Positions 1 through 6,169 of a stretch of DNA of 8,027 nucleotides are shown in pieces. Every line of letters begins with the position of its first letter. The first letter of the stretch is position 1. Both the position numbers and the translations under genes were made by a program. The notes under the pieces are model-generated. The model was given only the letters and a program-made list of their open reading frames with translations, was not told where the DNA came from and made no database searches. The DNA is from RGIG1828 sp045592485 (GTDB taxonomy: Bacteria > Bacillota > Clostridia > UMGS1810): the NCBI GenBank assembly GCA_045592485.1, contig JAZNUS010000195.1:1-8027 (forward strand), given 5' to 3'.

Positions 1-1
1 C

Positions 2-217
2 GGATTTAACCTGAGCCGACGGCTGAGTGCCGGAGTCGAAGGTGGTCAGACAAAGAAATGGCAGTTATTGAAATTCCTGTGGAAAGAACTGCGTGATTAT
101 AAAAAGTTCCACAAGTGTTTCTGTAATAACTCACCGATAAATTCCAATTCAATATCCAAATTCACAAAAAAACCGTTCAATTCCGGGTTAAAAATCCAGA
201 ATCAAACGGTTTTATAA
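2..217 (+). other. Unidentified open stretch at left edge, no start codon in window
   Basis: One forward frame stays open from the window edge to a TAA at 215-217, about 71 codons. The first half reads like protein, with a basic, aromatic run around WQLLKFLWKELRDYKK. The second half is low-complexity Asn/Ser/Lys and runs straight through the terminator of the facing operon, which looks non-coding. I recognise no family. It could be the 3' end or a decayed remnant of a rightward gene starting outside the window, or chance. No ribosome binding site or start is visible. Apart from this stretch and the terminator at 166-213, positions 1-224 show nothing I can name. Confidence 0.15.
166..213 (-). 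terminator. Rho-independent terminator of the oxidoreductase operon
   Basis: Arms 169-177 and 205-213 pair perfectly (AAAACCGTT/AACGGTTTT). On the leftward transcript the stem continues inward to about 186/196 using G-U wobbles at 178/204, 179/203 and 184/198, giving roughly an 18-bp stem with a short loop. It is followed by a run of seven U (complement of the A-run 166-172). The wobbles form only on the minus-strand RNA, because the plus strand would have A-C mismatches, so the hairpin is directional. It begins 11 bases past the gamma-subunit stop codon. Confidence 0.88.
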
Positions 218-224
218 TCAGATA

Positions 225-755
225 TTAATAATTATATCCTGCTTCCAATGCCTTGATGTTGCTTTCAAGCATTGCAGCCTTTGCGGCAGGAACAAGCTTT
301 GTAACTGCACCCTTGAGCTGGTCCCATGTAAACATTTCTGTTTCCTTAATGAGTTTACCAACCATAATCATGTTGGCAAGCTTGGGAAATCCCATATCAA
401 TTGCCATCTGAGTTGCAGGGAGAGAATATACATCAACATCGTCTCTTTTGCATTCTCTTGTGATAAGAGCAGAATCAATAAAGATTTTACCACCGGGAAC
501 AACTGCATTTTCAAATTTGTCAAGAGATGGTCCGTTCATTACCACAATGGCGGAAGGCTCAGTGATAATGGGAGATGCCACATCTTCGTCGGAAACGATA
601 ACACTGCAGTTTGCAGTGCCCCCTCTCATTTCGGGGCCGTAGGAAGGAAGATGAGACACATTTTTGCCTTCAAGCATACCTGCATAGGCAACAACTTTTC
701 CTGCAAAAAGGATACCCTGACCGCCGAATCCGGCAAATATTGTTTCATAAGTCAT
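225..755 (-). CDS. 2-oxoacid:ferredoxin oxidoreductase, gamma subunit
   Basis: This is the gamma subunit of a pyruvate/2-oxoacid:ferredoxin oxidoreductase (POR/KOR/VOR family), a cytoplasmic enzyme converting a 2-oxoacid and CoA to acyl-CoA and CO2 while reducing ferredoxin. At 176 aa it is the normal size for a stand-alone gamma chain. The N-terminus carries the glycine-rich GFGGQG motif (residues 9-14) and the family signature YGPEMRGGTANC (39-50), both typical of the gamma domain that contacts CoA. There are no cysteine clusters, as expected for this subunit. It is the last gene of the operon, starting 2 bases after the beta-subunit stop, with a GGAGG ribosome binding site inside the end of the beta gene. 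The terminator lies just downstream. Family assignment is secure. Substrate preference (branched-chain, 2-oxoglutarate or aryl) cannot be read from this chain. Confidence 0.93.
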   Translation of the reverse strand: MTYETIFAGFGGQGILFAGKVVAYAGMLEGKNVSHLPSYGPEMRGGTANCSVIVSDEDVASPIITEPSAIVVMNGPSLDKFENAVVPGGKIFIDSALITRECKRDDVDVYSLPATQMAIDMGFPKLANMIMVGKLIKETEMFTWDQLKGAVTKLVPAAKAAMLESNIKALEAGYNY

Positions 756-757
756 AA

Positions 758-1510
758 TTATTTGTCCTCCTTTGCAGTTATGTCTTTATATACACCGAGA
801 GGATAGTGAGGAAGCATATTTTCTCTCATCCAGTTAAAGGATTCCTGAGGTGACATACCCCAGTTGGTGGGACAGGTTGAAACAACTTCAACAAGAGTAA
901 AGCCCTTGCCTTCCATCTGAAGCTGGAATGCTTTTTTAATAGCGGCTTTTGCCTTTTTGATGTTGGGAACTGTGTCAACTGTAACTCTTTCAATGTATGC
1001 AGGGCCATCGAGAGTTGCAAGCATTTCGCTGACTCTGATGGGATTTCCCTGAGTTTTGGTGTCTCTTCCGTAAGGAGAGGTCTGTGTAATCTGACCGGGG
1101 AGAGTTGTGGGAGCCATCTGACCACCTGTCATACCGTAAATTGCGTTGTTAATAAAAATTGTTGTGACATTTTCGCCTCTTGCCGCAATGTGAACAGTTT
1201 CGGCAGTACCGATAGCCGCAAGGTCACCGTCGCCCTGGTATGTAAATACCACTTTGTCGGGGAGTGCTCTTTTGATACCTGTTGCAACAGCAGGTGCTCT
1301 TCCGTGAGCAGCCTCCTGCATATCACATTCAAAGTAGTTGTATGCAAAAACGGAGCAACCAACAGGTGCAACACCGATTGTATCGCCTTCGATGCCAAGC
1401 TCATCGATAACCTCTGCCACAAGACGGTGGACTATACCGTGAGGACATCCGGGGCAATAGTGAAAAGATACATCACTTAATGCGTGAGGTCTTTTAAATA
1501 CTTTTTCCAT
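758..1510 (-). CDS. 2-oxoacid:ferredoxin oxidoreductase, beta subunit (thiamine pyrophosphate-binding)
   Basis: This is the catalytic beta subunit, 250 aa, the short form without an internal ferredoxin domain. The thiamine pyrophosphate/Mg motif is visible: GDGD at residues 93-96, followed about 25 residues later by NN at 121-122. Four cysteines, C19 and C22 (CPGC), C52 and C213 (STCPTNW), match the spacing of the proximal [4Fe-4S] ligands in short-form archaeal beta subunits, so the intramolecular cluster is probably present. Its start codon overlaps the alpha-subunit stop by one base (TAATG), with GGAGGTG in the end of the alpha gene, so the two are very likely translationally coupled. Electrons should pass from thiamine pyrophosphate to this cluster and then to the separate ferredoxin encoded upstream. 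Family assignment is firm. The physiological substrate is inferred only from the alpha subunit. Confidence 0.95.
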   Translation of the reverse strand: MEKVFKRPHALSDVSFHYCPGCPHGIVHRLVAEVIDELGIEGDTIGVAPVGCSVFAYNYFECDMQEAAHGRAPAVATGIKRALPDKVVFTYQGDGDLAAIGTAETVHIAARGENVTTIFINNAIYGMTGGQMAPTTLPGQITQTSPYGRDTKTQGNPIRVSEMLATLDGPAYIERVTVDTVPNIKKAKAAIKKAFQLQMEGKGFTLVEVVSTCPTNWGMSPQESFNWMRENMLPHYPLGVYKDITAKEDK

Positions 1511-2577
1511 TATTTTGCACCTCCGATTTCTTCAATCTTTGCAAGAATTTCTTTGGGAGTGGGAACAACGCCGCCGGTTCTTCCGAAGAACTCAACATTT
1601 GCTCTGCCGTTTACTGCAAGGCGAACATCCTCTACCATCTGCCCCATGCTCATTTCTACTGCAAGGAATGTTTTGTTGGTATTTTTAGAGAGAGCCTTTT
1701 CAAAAGCTTCAAAGGGGAATGGCCAGAGAGTGATGGGACGGATAATGCCCACCTTGTAGCCCTGCTCTTTAGCTTTAGCCATGGCTGTTTTTGCAATACG
1801 GGCAGTTGTGCCGTATGCAACAAGAACTATGTCTGCATCTTCAACATCCACTGCTTCATAGCGAACTTCGTTTCTGCAGATTTCGTCATATCTTTTCTGT
1901 CTTTCCAAAACCAGGTCTTCAAGCTCTGATGCTTCAATAAAGAGTGAGTTTATGATGTTTTTCTTTCTCTTCATTCCTGTACCGGAGGTTGCCCATTCTT
2001 TTTCGGGGAGATTGGCAGCATCAGTATCTTTGAACTCAACAGGTTCCATCATCTGACCAAGCATACCGTCACCCATAATCATAACGGGACATCTGTATTT
2101 GTCGCCGATGTCAAAAGCATCGGATGTGAGGTCAACCATTTCCTGAATGGAGCTGGGAGCAAGAACAACAAGGTGGTAGTCACCGTGTCCGCCGCCCTTG
2201 GTTGCCTGAAAATAGTCGGACTGAGCAGGCTGAATACCGCCAAGTCCCGGGCCGCCTCTTACTATGTTTACAATAACGCAGGGAACATCTGCCCCTGCAA
2301 TATAGGAAATACCTTCCTGCTTAAGGCTTATTCCGGGAGAGGAGGAGCTTGTCATTACTCTGACACCTGCACCGCCTGCACCATAAACCATATTGATTGC
2401 GGAAACTTCACTTTCTGCCTGAAGGAATGTTCCGCCGATTTTTGGCATTTTCTTTGCCATATATGCACTAACCTCTGTCTGAGGTGTGATGGGATAACCG
2501 AAAAAGTGACGGCAGCCTGCACGGATTGCGGCCTCTGCCAAAGCTTCGTTACCTTTCATCAAAACTTTATCACCCAT
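1510..2577 (-). CDS. vorB: 2-oxoacid:ferredoxin oxidoreductase, alpha subunit (VorB-like)
   Basis: This is the alpha subunit, 355 aa, of a ferredoxin-dependent 2-oxoacid oxidoreductase. The hallmark YPITP motif sits at residues 28-32 in the N-terminal pyrimidine-binding domain. It is followed by QAESE (53-57), an SSSSPG turn (77-82) and an RGGPGLG segment, all typical of alpha chains. The C-terminal portion, from about residue 250, fits the transketolase-C-like domain. The overall pattern most resembles proteins annotated as VorB (3-methyl-2-oxobutanoate, the valine-derived substrate). These homologues are poorly separated from 2-oxoglutarate (KorA) enzymes, so the symbol names the closest family rather than a proven substrate. 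An AGGAGG site lies 8 bases before the ATG, 22 bases after the ferredoxin gene. Possible roles are oxidative breakdown of branched-chain 2-oxoacids or the reverse, reductive carboxylation in biosynthesis. Confidence 0.92.
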   Translation of the reverse strand: MGDKVLMKGNEALAEAAIRAGCRHFFGYPITPQTEVSAYMAKKMPKIGGTFLQAESEVSAINMVYGAGGAGVRVMTSSSSPGISLKQEGISYIAGADVPCVIVNIVRGGPGLGGIQPAQSDYFQATKGGGHGDYHLVVLAPSSIQEMVDLTSDAFDIGDKYRCPVMIMGDGMLGQMMEPVEFKDTDAANLPEKEWATSGTGMKRKKNIINSLFIEASELEDLVLERQKRYDEICRNEVRYEAVDVEDADIVLVAYGTTARIAKTAMAKAKEQGYKVGIIRPITLWPFPFEAFEKALSKNTNKTFLAVEMSMGQMVEDVRLAVNGRANVEFFGRTGGVVPTPKEILAKIEEIGGAK

Positions 2578-2599
2578 GATAAAAGCCTCCTTTTGAAAA

Positions 2600-2806
2600 T
2601 TATCTTTCTACTTCAATTACAACATCAGGACACATTGTTGCACAGAATGTACAACCAATGCACTTGTCCATTTCGGTAACGGTTGCAGGATGAAATCCTT
2701 TTGCATTAATTCTGTCGGCTGCCATGTGGACAATCTTTTTTGGACAGGCATCAACACAAAGACCGCAGCCTTTACATCTGTCTTCGTTAAAAGTAACTTT
2801 TGCCAT
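2600..2806 (-). CDS. 2x[4Fe-4S] ferredoxin subunit (delta) of the 2-oxoacid oxidoreductase
   Basis: This small 68-aa ferredoxin has two complete bacterial-type cluster motifs, CxxCxxCxxxCP. The first uses C11, C14, C17 and C21 and the second C49, C52, C55 and C59. Each motif supplies three ligands to one [4Fe-4S] cluster and one to the other. The linker is longer than in a minimal clostridial ferredoxin, which suits the delta subunit of four-subunit POR/KOR/VOR enzymes. There it accepts electrons from the beta-subunit cluster and passes them to soluble ferredoxin. Lying directly before the alpha gene (order delta-alpha-beta-gamma) supports that role. A perfect AGGAGG ribosome binding site precedes the ATG. 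It could also act as a free ferredoxin, but location and size favour a subunit. Confidence 0.93.
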   Translation of the reverse strand: MAKVTFNEDRCKGCGLCVDACPKKIVHMAADRINAKGFHPATVTEMDKCIGCTFCATMCPDVVIEVER

Positions 2807-2841
2807 ATTTACATCCTCCTTTTGAAAGAATTACCTGTATT

Positions 2842-3510
2842 TTAAGCAAATGCATCAAAGGGCAGTTGCATAAAAAGCTTAAGTGGAAATTTTTCTGTGT
2901 TCCCTGTGTCAACCTTTTCCAAAATTTCGGGAGTGCCCGAAACAAACTTCACGGGAACATTCATTCTTTTGCTCACCTCATCTGTCAGTGCAAGAGACTC
3001 TGAAAGCTCTGCAGCAGATGAGATGTAGGAAAGATTGGTGTTATTTACAATTGCCGTTATGCGGCATCTTGAAGCATATTGAATTTCATCGGCAAGTCTG
3101 ATTATGTCATCGGCATCGGAGGTGTCGGGGCGCTTGGCATTGATTACAAAAAACATTTCATAATCCTCATCCTTAAGATAGGGATAGTACTGACCAAGAG
3201 CAATTGCACCGTCCTCATCTCCGCCCACATCGAGAACTGCCGCATCATCTTTATTTGAAAAAACCGATAGTATGTCACTTGGGAGAGACGGCAGGTCGAG
3301 ATTTGTGCCTGCATACTCCGGAGCTATGACCTTAATGCCCATATCTGAAAGGTCTTTTGCAGCATCAAATGTGCGGAAATATGGATTTACAATATCCATA
3401 TCGCAGATTGTGCTCTTGCCGAAAGCCTCGCGCAGCCTTATGGCATAGTTAAGGGCAAACTCAGTTTTGCCGCTTCCGTAGTGACCGGTAACAATGTTAA
3501 TTCTTTTCAT
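2842..3510 (-). CDS. P-loop ATPase of unknown function (CobQ/MinD/ParA-like fold)
   Basis: This 222-aa protein has a Walker A motif at its extreme N-terminus (GHYGSGKT, residues 9-16), a DMDIVNPYFR segment (37-46) where switch I would lie, and a Walker B-type DVGGDEDG (94-101) after a hydrophobic strand. The order fits the SIMIBI class P-loop NTPases (CobQ/CobB/MinD/ParA). However, it lacks the second signature lysine of MinD/ParA (deviant KGG) and has no CxxC pair, so it is not a typical ApbC/Nbp35 Fe-S carrier. VNNTN near residue 160 occupies the usual base-recognition position. There is no signal peptide or membrane segment. It sits between the RseC-like gene (18-base gap) and the ferredoxin gene (35-base gap), with AAAGGA before the ATG. 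Its function is unknown. A maturation or activation role for the oxidoreductase is an inference from location. Confidence 0.85.
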   Translation of the reverse strand: MKRINIVTGHYGSGKTEFALNYAIRLREAFGKSTICDMDIVNPYFRTFDAAKDLSDMGIKVIAPEYAGTNLDLPSLPSDILSVFSNKDDAAVLDVGGDEDGAIALGQYYPYLKDEDYEMFFVINAKRPDTSDADDIIRLADEIQYASRCRITAIVNNTNLSYISSAAELSESLALTDEVSKRMNVPVKFVSGTPEILEKVDTGNTEKFPLKLFMQLPFDAFA

Positions 3511-3528
3511 TTATTTTCATCCTTTATA

Positions 3529-3933
3529 TCAGGAAACCGCTTTGTCTTTGACCGAAACAATGACATTGCGGGTTTTAATTTTCTTATTGGCTGTGCGTAT
3601 GGCAAAAATCCATATCGCAATCATACACACAAAAACCAAAGCAGTAACTCCGCCGCCAACTGCCAACGCCTCACACACAACTGCGGCACAGATAAAAAGC
3701 ATTACGGGGAGCATATACACAAGAAGAGAAAGAAGAAGAATCTTCCGGGTGTCGGCCTCGATTATAACAACATCACCCGCTTTTGCTCCCACAGGATTGC
3801 AAACCTCTGTTTCAAACACAGGTGCAGTGCAGGTGGAGCATTCACTGCAGTCGTGAGAGCATGCCGAAGTTTTCCGAACGGAAACTGTTGCGACATCGCC
3901 CCTTGTGCGGACAACCGTGCCTTCGCCTGTCAT
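3529..3933 (-). CDS. RseC-like (SoxR-reducing system) small membrane protein
   Basis: This 134-aa protein has a cytoplasmic N-terminal domain with a cysteine cluster CSHDCSECSTC (C25, C29, C32, C35, plus C45). Two hydrophobic segments follow (about 66-88 and 92-110), then a basic tail. That layout, with the GTVVRTRGDVATV beginning and KAGDVV before the first membrane span, matches the RseC/MucC family. In E. coli, RseC works with the Rnf-like Rsx complex to keep SoxR reduced; in Clostridia its role is not established. The cysteines could bind an Fe-S cluster or be redox-active. I chose the ATG at 3931-3933 over an in-frame GTG nine bases upstream: AGAGGTG lies six bases before the ATG but would touch or overlap the GTG. 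It is the first gene of the leftward operon and has its own promoter. Confidence 0.82.
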   Translation of the reverse strand: MTGEGTVVRTRGDVATVSVRKTSACSHDCSECSTCTAPVFETEVCNPVGAKAGDVVIIEADTRKILLLSLLVYMLPVMLFICAAVVCEALAVGGGVTALVFVCMIAIWIFAIRTANKKIKTRNVIVSVKDKAVS

Positions 3934-3963
3934 CTTTTTCACCTCTCATACTTGTATTATAAC

Positions 3964-3992
3964 ATTATAACAAAAACGACAAAATATTTCAA
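3964..3992 (-). promoter_or_regulatory. Sigma-A-type promoter for the rseC-ATPase-oxidoreductase operon
   Basis: Read leftward, TTGAAA (3987-3992) is followed by a 17-base spacer and a perfect TATAAT (3964-3969). Transcription would begin near 3957, leaving a leader of about 24 bases before the rseC-like ATG. A second TATAAT lies at 3956-3961 but has only a weak -35 match. No other promoter-like element or terminator was found between the genes down to 225, so the whole set is plausibly driven from here. Confidence 0.6.
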
Positions 3993-4059
3993 TAGCGTAA
4001 AGGTGTAAATTTTATACAAAATTAACATTGATTGGGAAAGGTTTTTTGAAAAAGACATT

Positions 4060-4100
4060 TTGACAATAGTTTTAAATGAGAATTTTAATCTTAATTAAAA
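4060..4100 (+). promoter_or_regulatory. Possible upstream promoter with overlapping AT-rich inverted repeat
   Basis: TTGACA (4060-4065), an 18-base spacer and TTTAAT (4084-4089) form a reasonable rightward promoter. An inverted repeat TTTTAAT/ATTAAAA (4083-4089 and 4094-4100) covers its -10 box and could be an operator. The region is very AT-rich, so chance occurrence is a real possibility. Confidence 0.28.
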
Positions 4101-4143
4101 TATGATTATGGCTTTTTTGCAATATATATTATATTTTTTGTAA

Positions 4144-4172
4144 TTTACACTGCATATAATATGGTGTATAAT
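4144..4172 (+). promoter_or_regulatory. Sigma-A-type promoter for the MFS transporter gene
   Basis: TTTACA (4144-4149), a 17-base spacer and a perfect TATAAT (4167-4172) place the transcription start near 4179, giving a leader of about 39 bases before the ATG at 4218. AAGGTG at 4204-4209 is the ribosome binding site, with eight bases to the ATG. It faces away from the leftward promoter at 3964-3992, so the two units are divergent. Confidence 0.62.
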
Positions 4173-4217
4173 ATATATTGTATAAAAATGCACATAGAAA
4201 AATAAGGTGAATAAAAA

Positions 4218-5486
4218 ATGAATCCTGAAACAACCGAAAAAAGATTTGATTACAAATGGGTTATTATTGCCCTGTCGTTTATGATGGTTTTTATAGTTCT
4301 CGGATTTTGCAGTTCATCCAAGGATCTGTACTTAAAACCAATGACCGAGGCTCTCGGAATGAAACGAAGTGTATTTTCAATTAACGACAGCTGCCGTTAT
4401 GTTACAACAGCAATTGTAAACCTTTTCTTTGGTGCTCTTGTTGCAAAGTTCGGCACCAAAAAGCTTATTTCAGCCGGTTTTTTGAGTCTCATTCTCTCAT
4501 GCATTTCCTACTGCGTGGCAACAAATGTATTTATGCTCTGCGTGGGCGGTTGTCTTCTTGGAGTCGGACTTGCATGGACAACAACAACAATGGTTGGAAG
4601 TGTTATCAATAAGTGGTGTTCGGAAAACAAAGGCACAATTATGGGTGCCATTCTTGCATCAAACGGAATAGGGTCAATGGTTGCAACCTGGATTATAACC
4701 TTCATTAAAAGCGGAAGCACCGATCCCTTTGTGTACCGCAAAGCCTATATTCTCACAACTCTCATTCTCGCCTGCATGGCAGCACTTATTCTCATATTCT
4801 ACAAAGAACCCCCGAAAAGCGAAGCTCCCACAGGGGAAAAATCCTCCGGGAAAGCGAAGTCCTCCCCATGGGATGGATTGTCCTGGGAAGAAGGCTCCAA
4901 GAAAGCATACTTCTATCTTGCCTGTATCTGCATTTTCTTTACAGGGCTTGTACTTCACGGAGTGTATGGAGTTAGAGCTGCTCACCTGGAAGATTCGGGC
5001 ATAAATGCATCGAACATGGCAACAATCATAAGCATAAATATGCTTCTCCTGACTGTAACCAAATTCAGCACAGGATTTATTTACGACAAGTTCGGAATCA
5101 GAGCCGCAATGAACATTTGTCTGTTTTCATCTGTTGCCGTTATGGTGTGCTTCTATTTTGTTTCAGGCTCAGGTGTCGGACTTGGGCTCGCATACACTTA
5201 TGCAATTTTCTCAGCTTTGTCCTTGCCCCTCGACACCATTATGCTTCCCATTTATGCCGATGAGCTTTTCGGCGGAAAATCATACAACAAATTCCTCGGA
5301 ATTTTTGTTTCAGTCAAGGAAGCTGGCTATGCAATGGGGTCAATTGTCATTAACGGCTTCTACGACATATTCGGAAACTACAAATTTGCTTTTGTAATCT
5401 GTGCCTGCATTATGGTTAGTGTTTTTTTAGTTATGCAATATGTTGTTAAATGTGCAAAGGATGCAAGAAAGTCAATTGAGTTTTAA
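4218..5486 (+). CDS. MFS transporter, oxalate/formate antiporter (OFA)-like
   Basis: This 422-aa polytopic membrane protein has the size and alternating hydrophobic pattern of a 12-span major facilitator. The first span begins near residue 14 (WVIIALSFMMVF). A hydrophilic Lys/Ser/Pro-rich central loop (about 195-220) separates the two six-span halves. The loop 2-3 signature reads GALVAKFGTKK (72-82), where the usual Asp of motif A is Ala. The equivalent in the second half (GFIYDKFGIR) keeps its Asp. The overall character resembles OFA/monocarboxylate-type carriers that move small carboxylates, but the substrate cannot be read from sequence. It stands alone, divergent from the oxidoreductase operon and closed by a strong terminator. 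Transport of a 2-oxoacid, branched-chain acid or formate linked to that operon is possible but rests only on adjacency. Confidence 0.85.
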   Translation: MNPETTEKRFDYKWVIIALSFMMVFIVLGFCSSSKDLYLKPMTEALGMKRSVFSINDSCRYVTTAIVNLFFGALVAKFGTKKLISAGFLSLILSCISYCVATNVFMLCVGGCLLGVGLAWTTTTMVGSVINKWCSENKGTIMGAILASNGIGSMVATWIITFIKSGSTDPFVYRKAYILTTLILACMAALILIFYKEPPKSEAPTGEKSSGKAKSSPWDGLSWEEGSKKAYFYLACICIFFTGLVLHGVYGVRAAHLEDSGINASNMATIISINMLLLTVTKFSTGFIYDKFGIRAAMNICLFSSVAVMVCFYFVSGSGVGLGLAYTYAIFSALSLPLDTIMLPIYADELFGGKSYNKFLGIFVSVKEAGYAMGSIVINGFYDIFGNYKFAFVICACIMVSVFLVMQYVVKCAKDARKSIEF

Positions 5487-5500
5487 GCTTTAAATTTTCA

Positions 5501-5544
5501 AAAAATGCCTGTCACTCATATCAAGGTAAGTGACAGGCATTTTT
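5501..5544. terminator. Bidirectional rho-independent terminator
   Basis: Arms 5501-5516 and 5529-5544 (AAAAATGCCTGTCACT and its complement) form a perfect 16-bp stem with a 12-base loop. A T-rich tract follows on the plus strand and a run of T on the minus strand. It lies between the MFS stop (5486) and the stop of the convergent chromate-transporter gene (5579), so it can end both transcripts. Confidence 0.92.
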
Positions 5545-5578
5545 CATTTTTTATTATATGATTTAATGGATTCCCCTA

Positions 5579-6169
5579 TTACATTTTAAACACTATCCCC
5601 ACAACTGCCGCAGGAATAATAATGAAAATCGGATGAACCTTTATTTTTTTATTTATCACAAAAATCAGTGCAAAAAGAATCAGAGCCTTGATGTCAAATG
5701 ATTTAAGGAAACCGCTGCCAAATATGACAGAATCCGCCTTTACGCACGCCGCAGTAAAAACATTCAGTGCCGCCGAGGCAATAAGTCCGCAAACTGCAGG
5801 TCTGAGACCTTTGAAGGAATTTTCCACAAGGGTGCTTGATTTGAATCTCTCAAGAATCTTTGACACAAGAATTGCAACTATGAAGGATGGCAAAATGAGA
5901 GCAACAGTTGCCAGGATTCCGCCAAGAAGTCCGCCGAAAAATCCCCCTGCTTCAAAGCCTGCATTATAGCCGCAATAGGTTGCCATATTGACACCAATCG
6001 GACCGGGAGTAGATTCGGAAACCGCAATCATATCGGGCATAACCGAAACATCAAGCCAGTCATATTTTGAAGCTATATCATAAAGAAAGGGCAAGGTGGC
6101 AAGACCGCCGCCAACTGCAAAAAGACCCGTTTTAAAAAACTCAAATATTAACTGCAGAAAAACACTCAT
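5579..6169 (-). CDS. Chromate transporter family protein, short-chain form (second of pair)
   Basis: This 196-aa membrane protein is equivalent to one half of the ChrA (CHR) transporter. Conserved features are GGG at residues 20-22, W38 and TPGP at 54-57, followed by several hydrophobic spans and a short C-terminus. Short-chain CHR proteins usually come as adjacent pairs that probably assemble as heterodimers. Here the ATG overlaps the partner's stop (ATGA), implying translational coupling. Known members export chromate or related oxyanions such as sulfate. In a strict anaerobe the real substrate may differ, so the name reflects family only. It is the last gene of the mltG unit and faces the bidirectional terminator. 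Confidence 0.88.
   Translation of the reverse strand: MSVFLQLIFEFFKTGLFAVGGGLATLPFLYDIASKYDWLDVSVMPDMIAVSESTPGPIGVNMATYCGYNAGFEAGGFFGGLLGGILATVALILPSFIVAILVSKILERFKSSTLVENSFKGLRPAVCGLIASAALNVFTAACVKADSVIFGSGFLKSFDIKALILFALIFVINKKIKVHPIFIIIPAAVVGIVFKM

Noticed and set aside
134..149. CCGATAAATTCCAATT matches the complement of 7808-7823 at 15 of 16 bases, suggesting a shared repeat at both window ends
   Set aside because: A match this good between some pair of sites is expected about once by chance in an AT-rich 8-kb window, and the left copy lacks the hairpin's other arm.
3497..3520. Tiny reading frame ATG at 3520 overlapping the ATPase start (seven codons)
   Set aside because: It begins inside the ATPase ribosome binding site and ends after a few codons. 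Nothing supports translation beyond chance.
3481..4008. Long plus-strand open frames opposite the RseC-like and ATPase genes
   Set aside because: They are antisense to well-supported genes, have Cys/His/Asn-rich composition typical of shadow frames, and lack ribosome binding sites.
4070..4110. Fur-box-like AT-rich stretch
   Set aside because: It does not fit the 19-base inverted Fur consensus beyond what AT-richness gives.
4118..4160. TTGCAA or TTGTAA paired with the first TATAAT (4155-4160) as another MFS promoter
   Set aside because: Spacers would be about 32 or 11 bases, both unusable. The TTTACA/TATAAT pair with 17 bases is far better.
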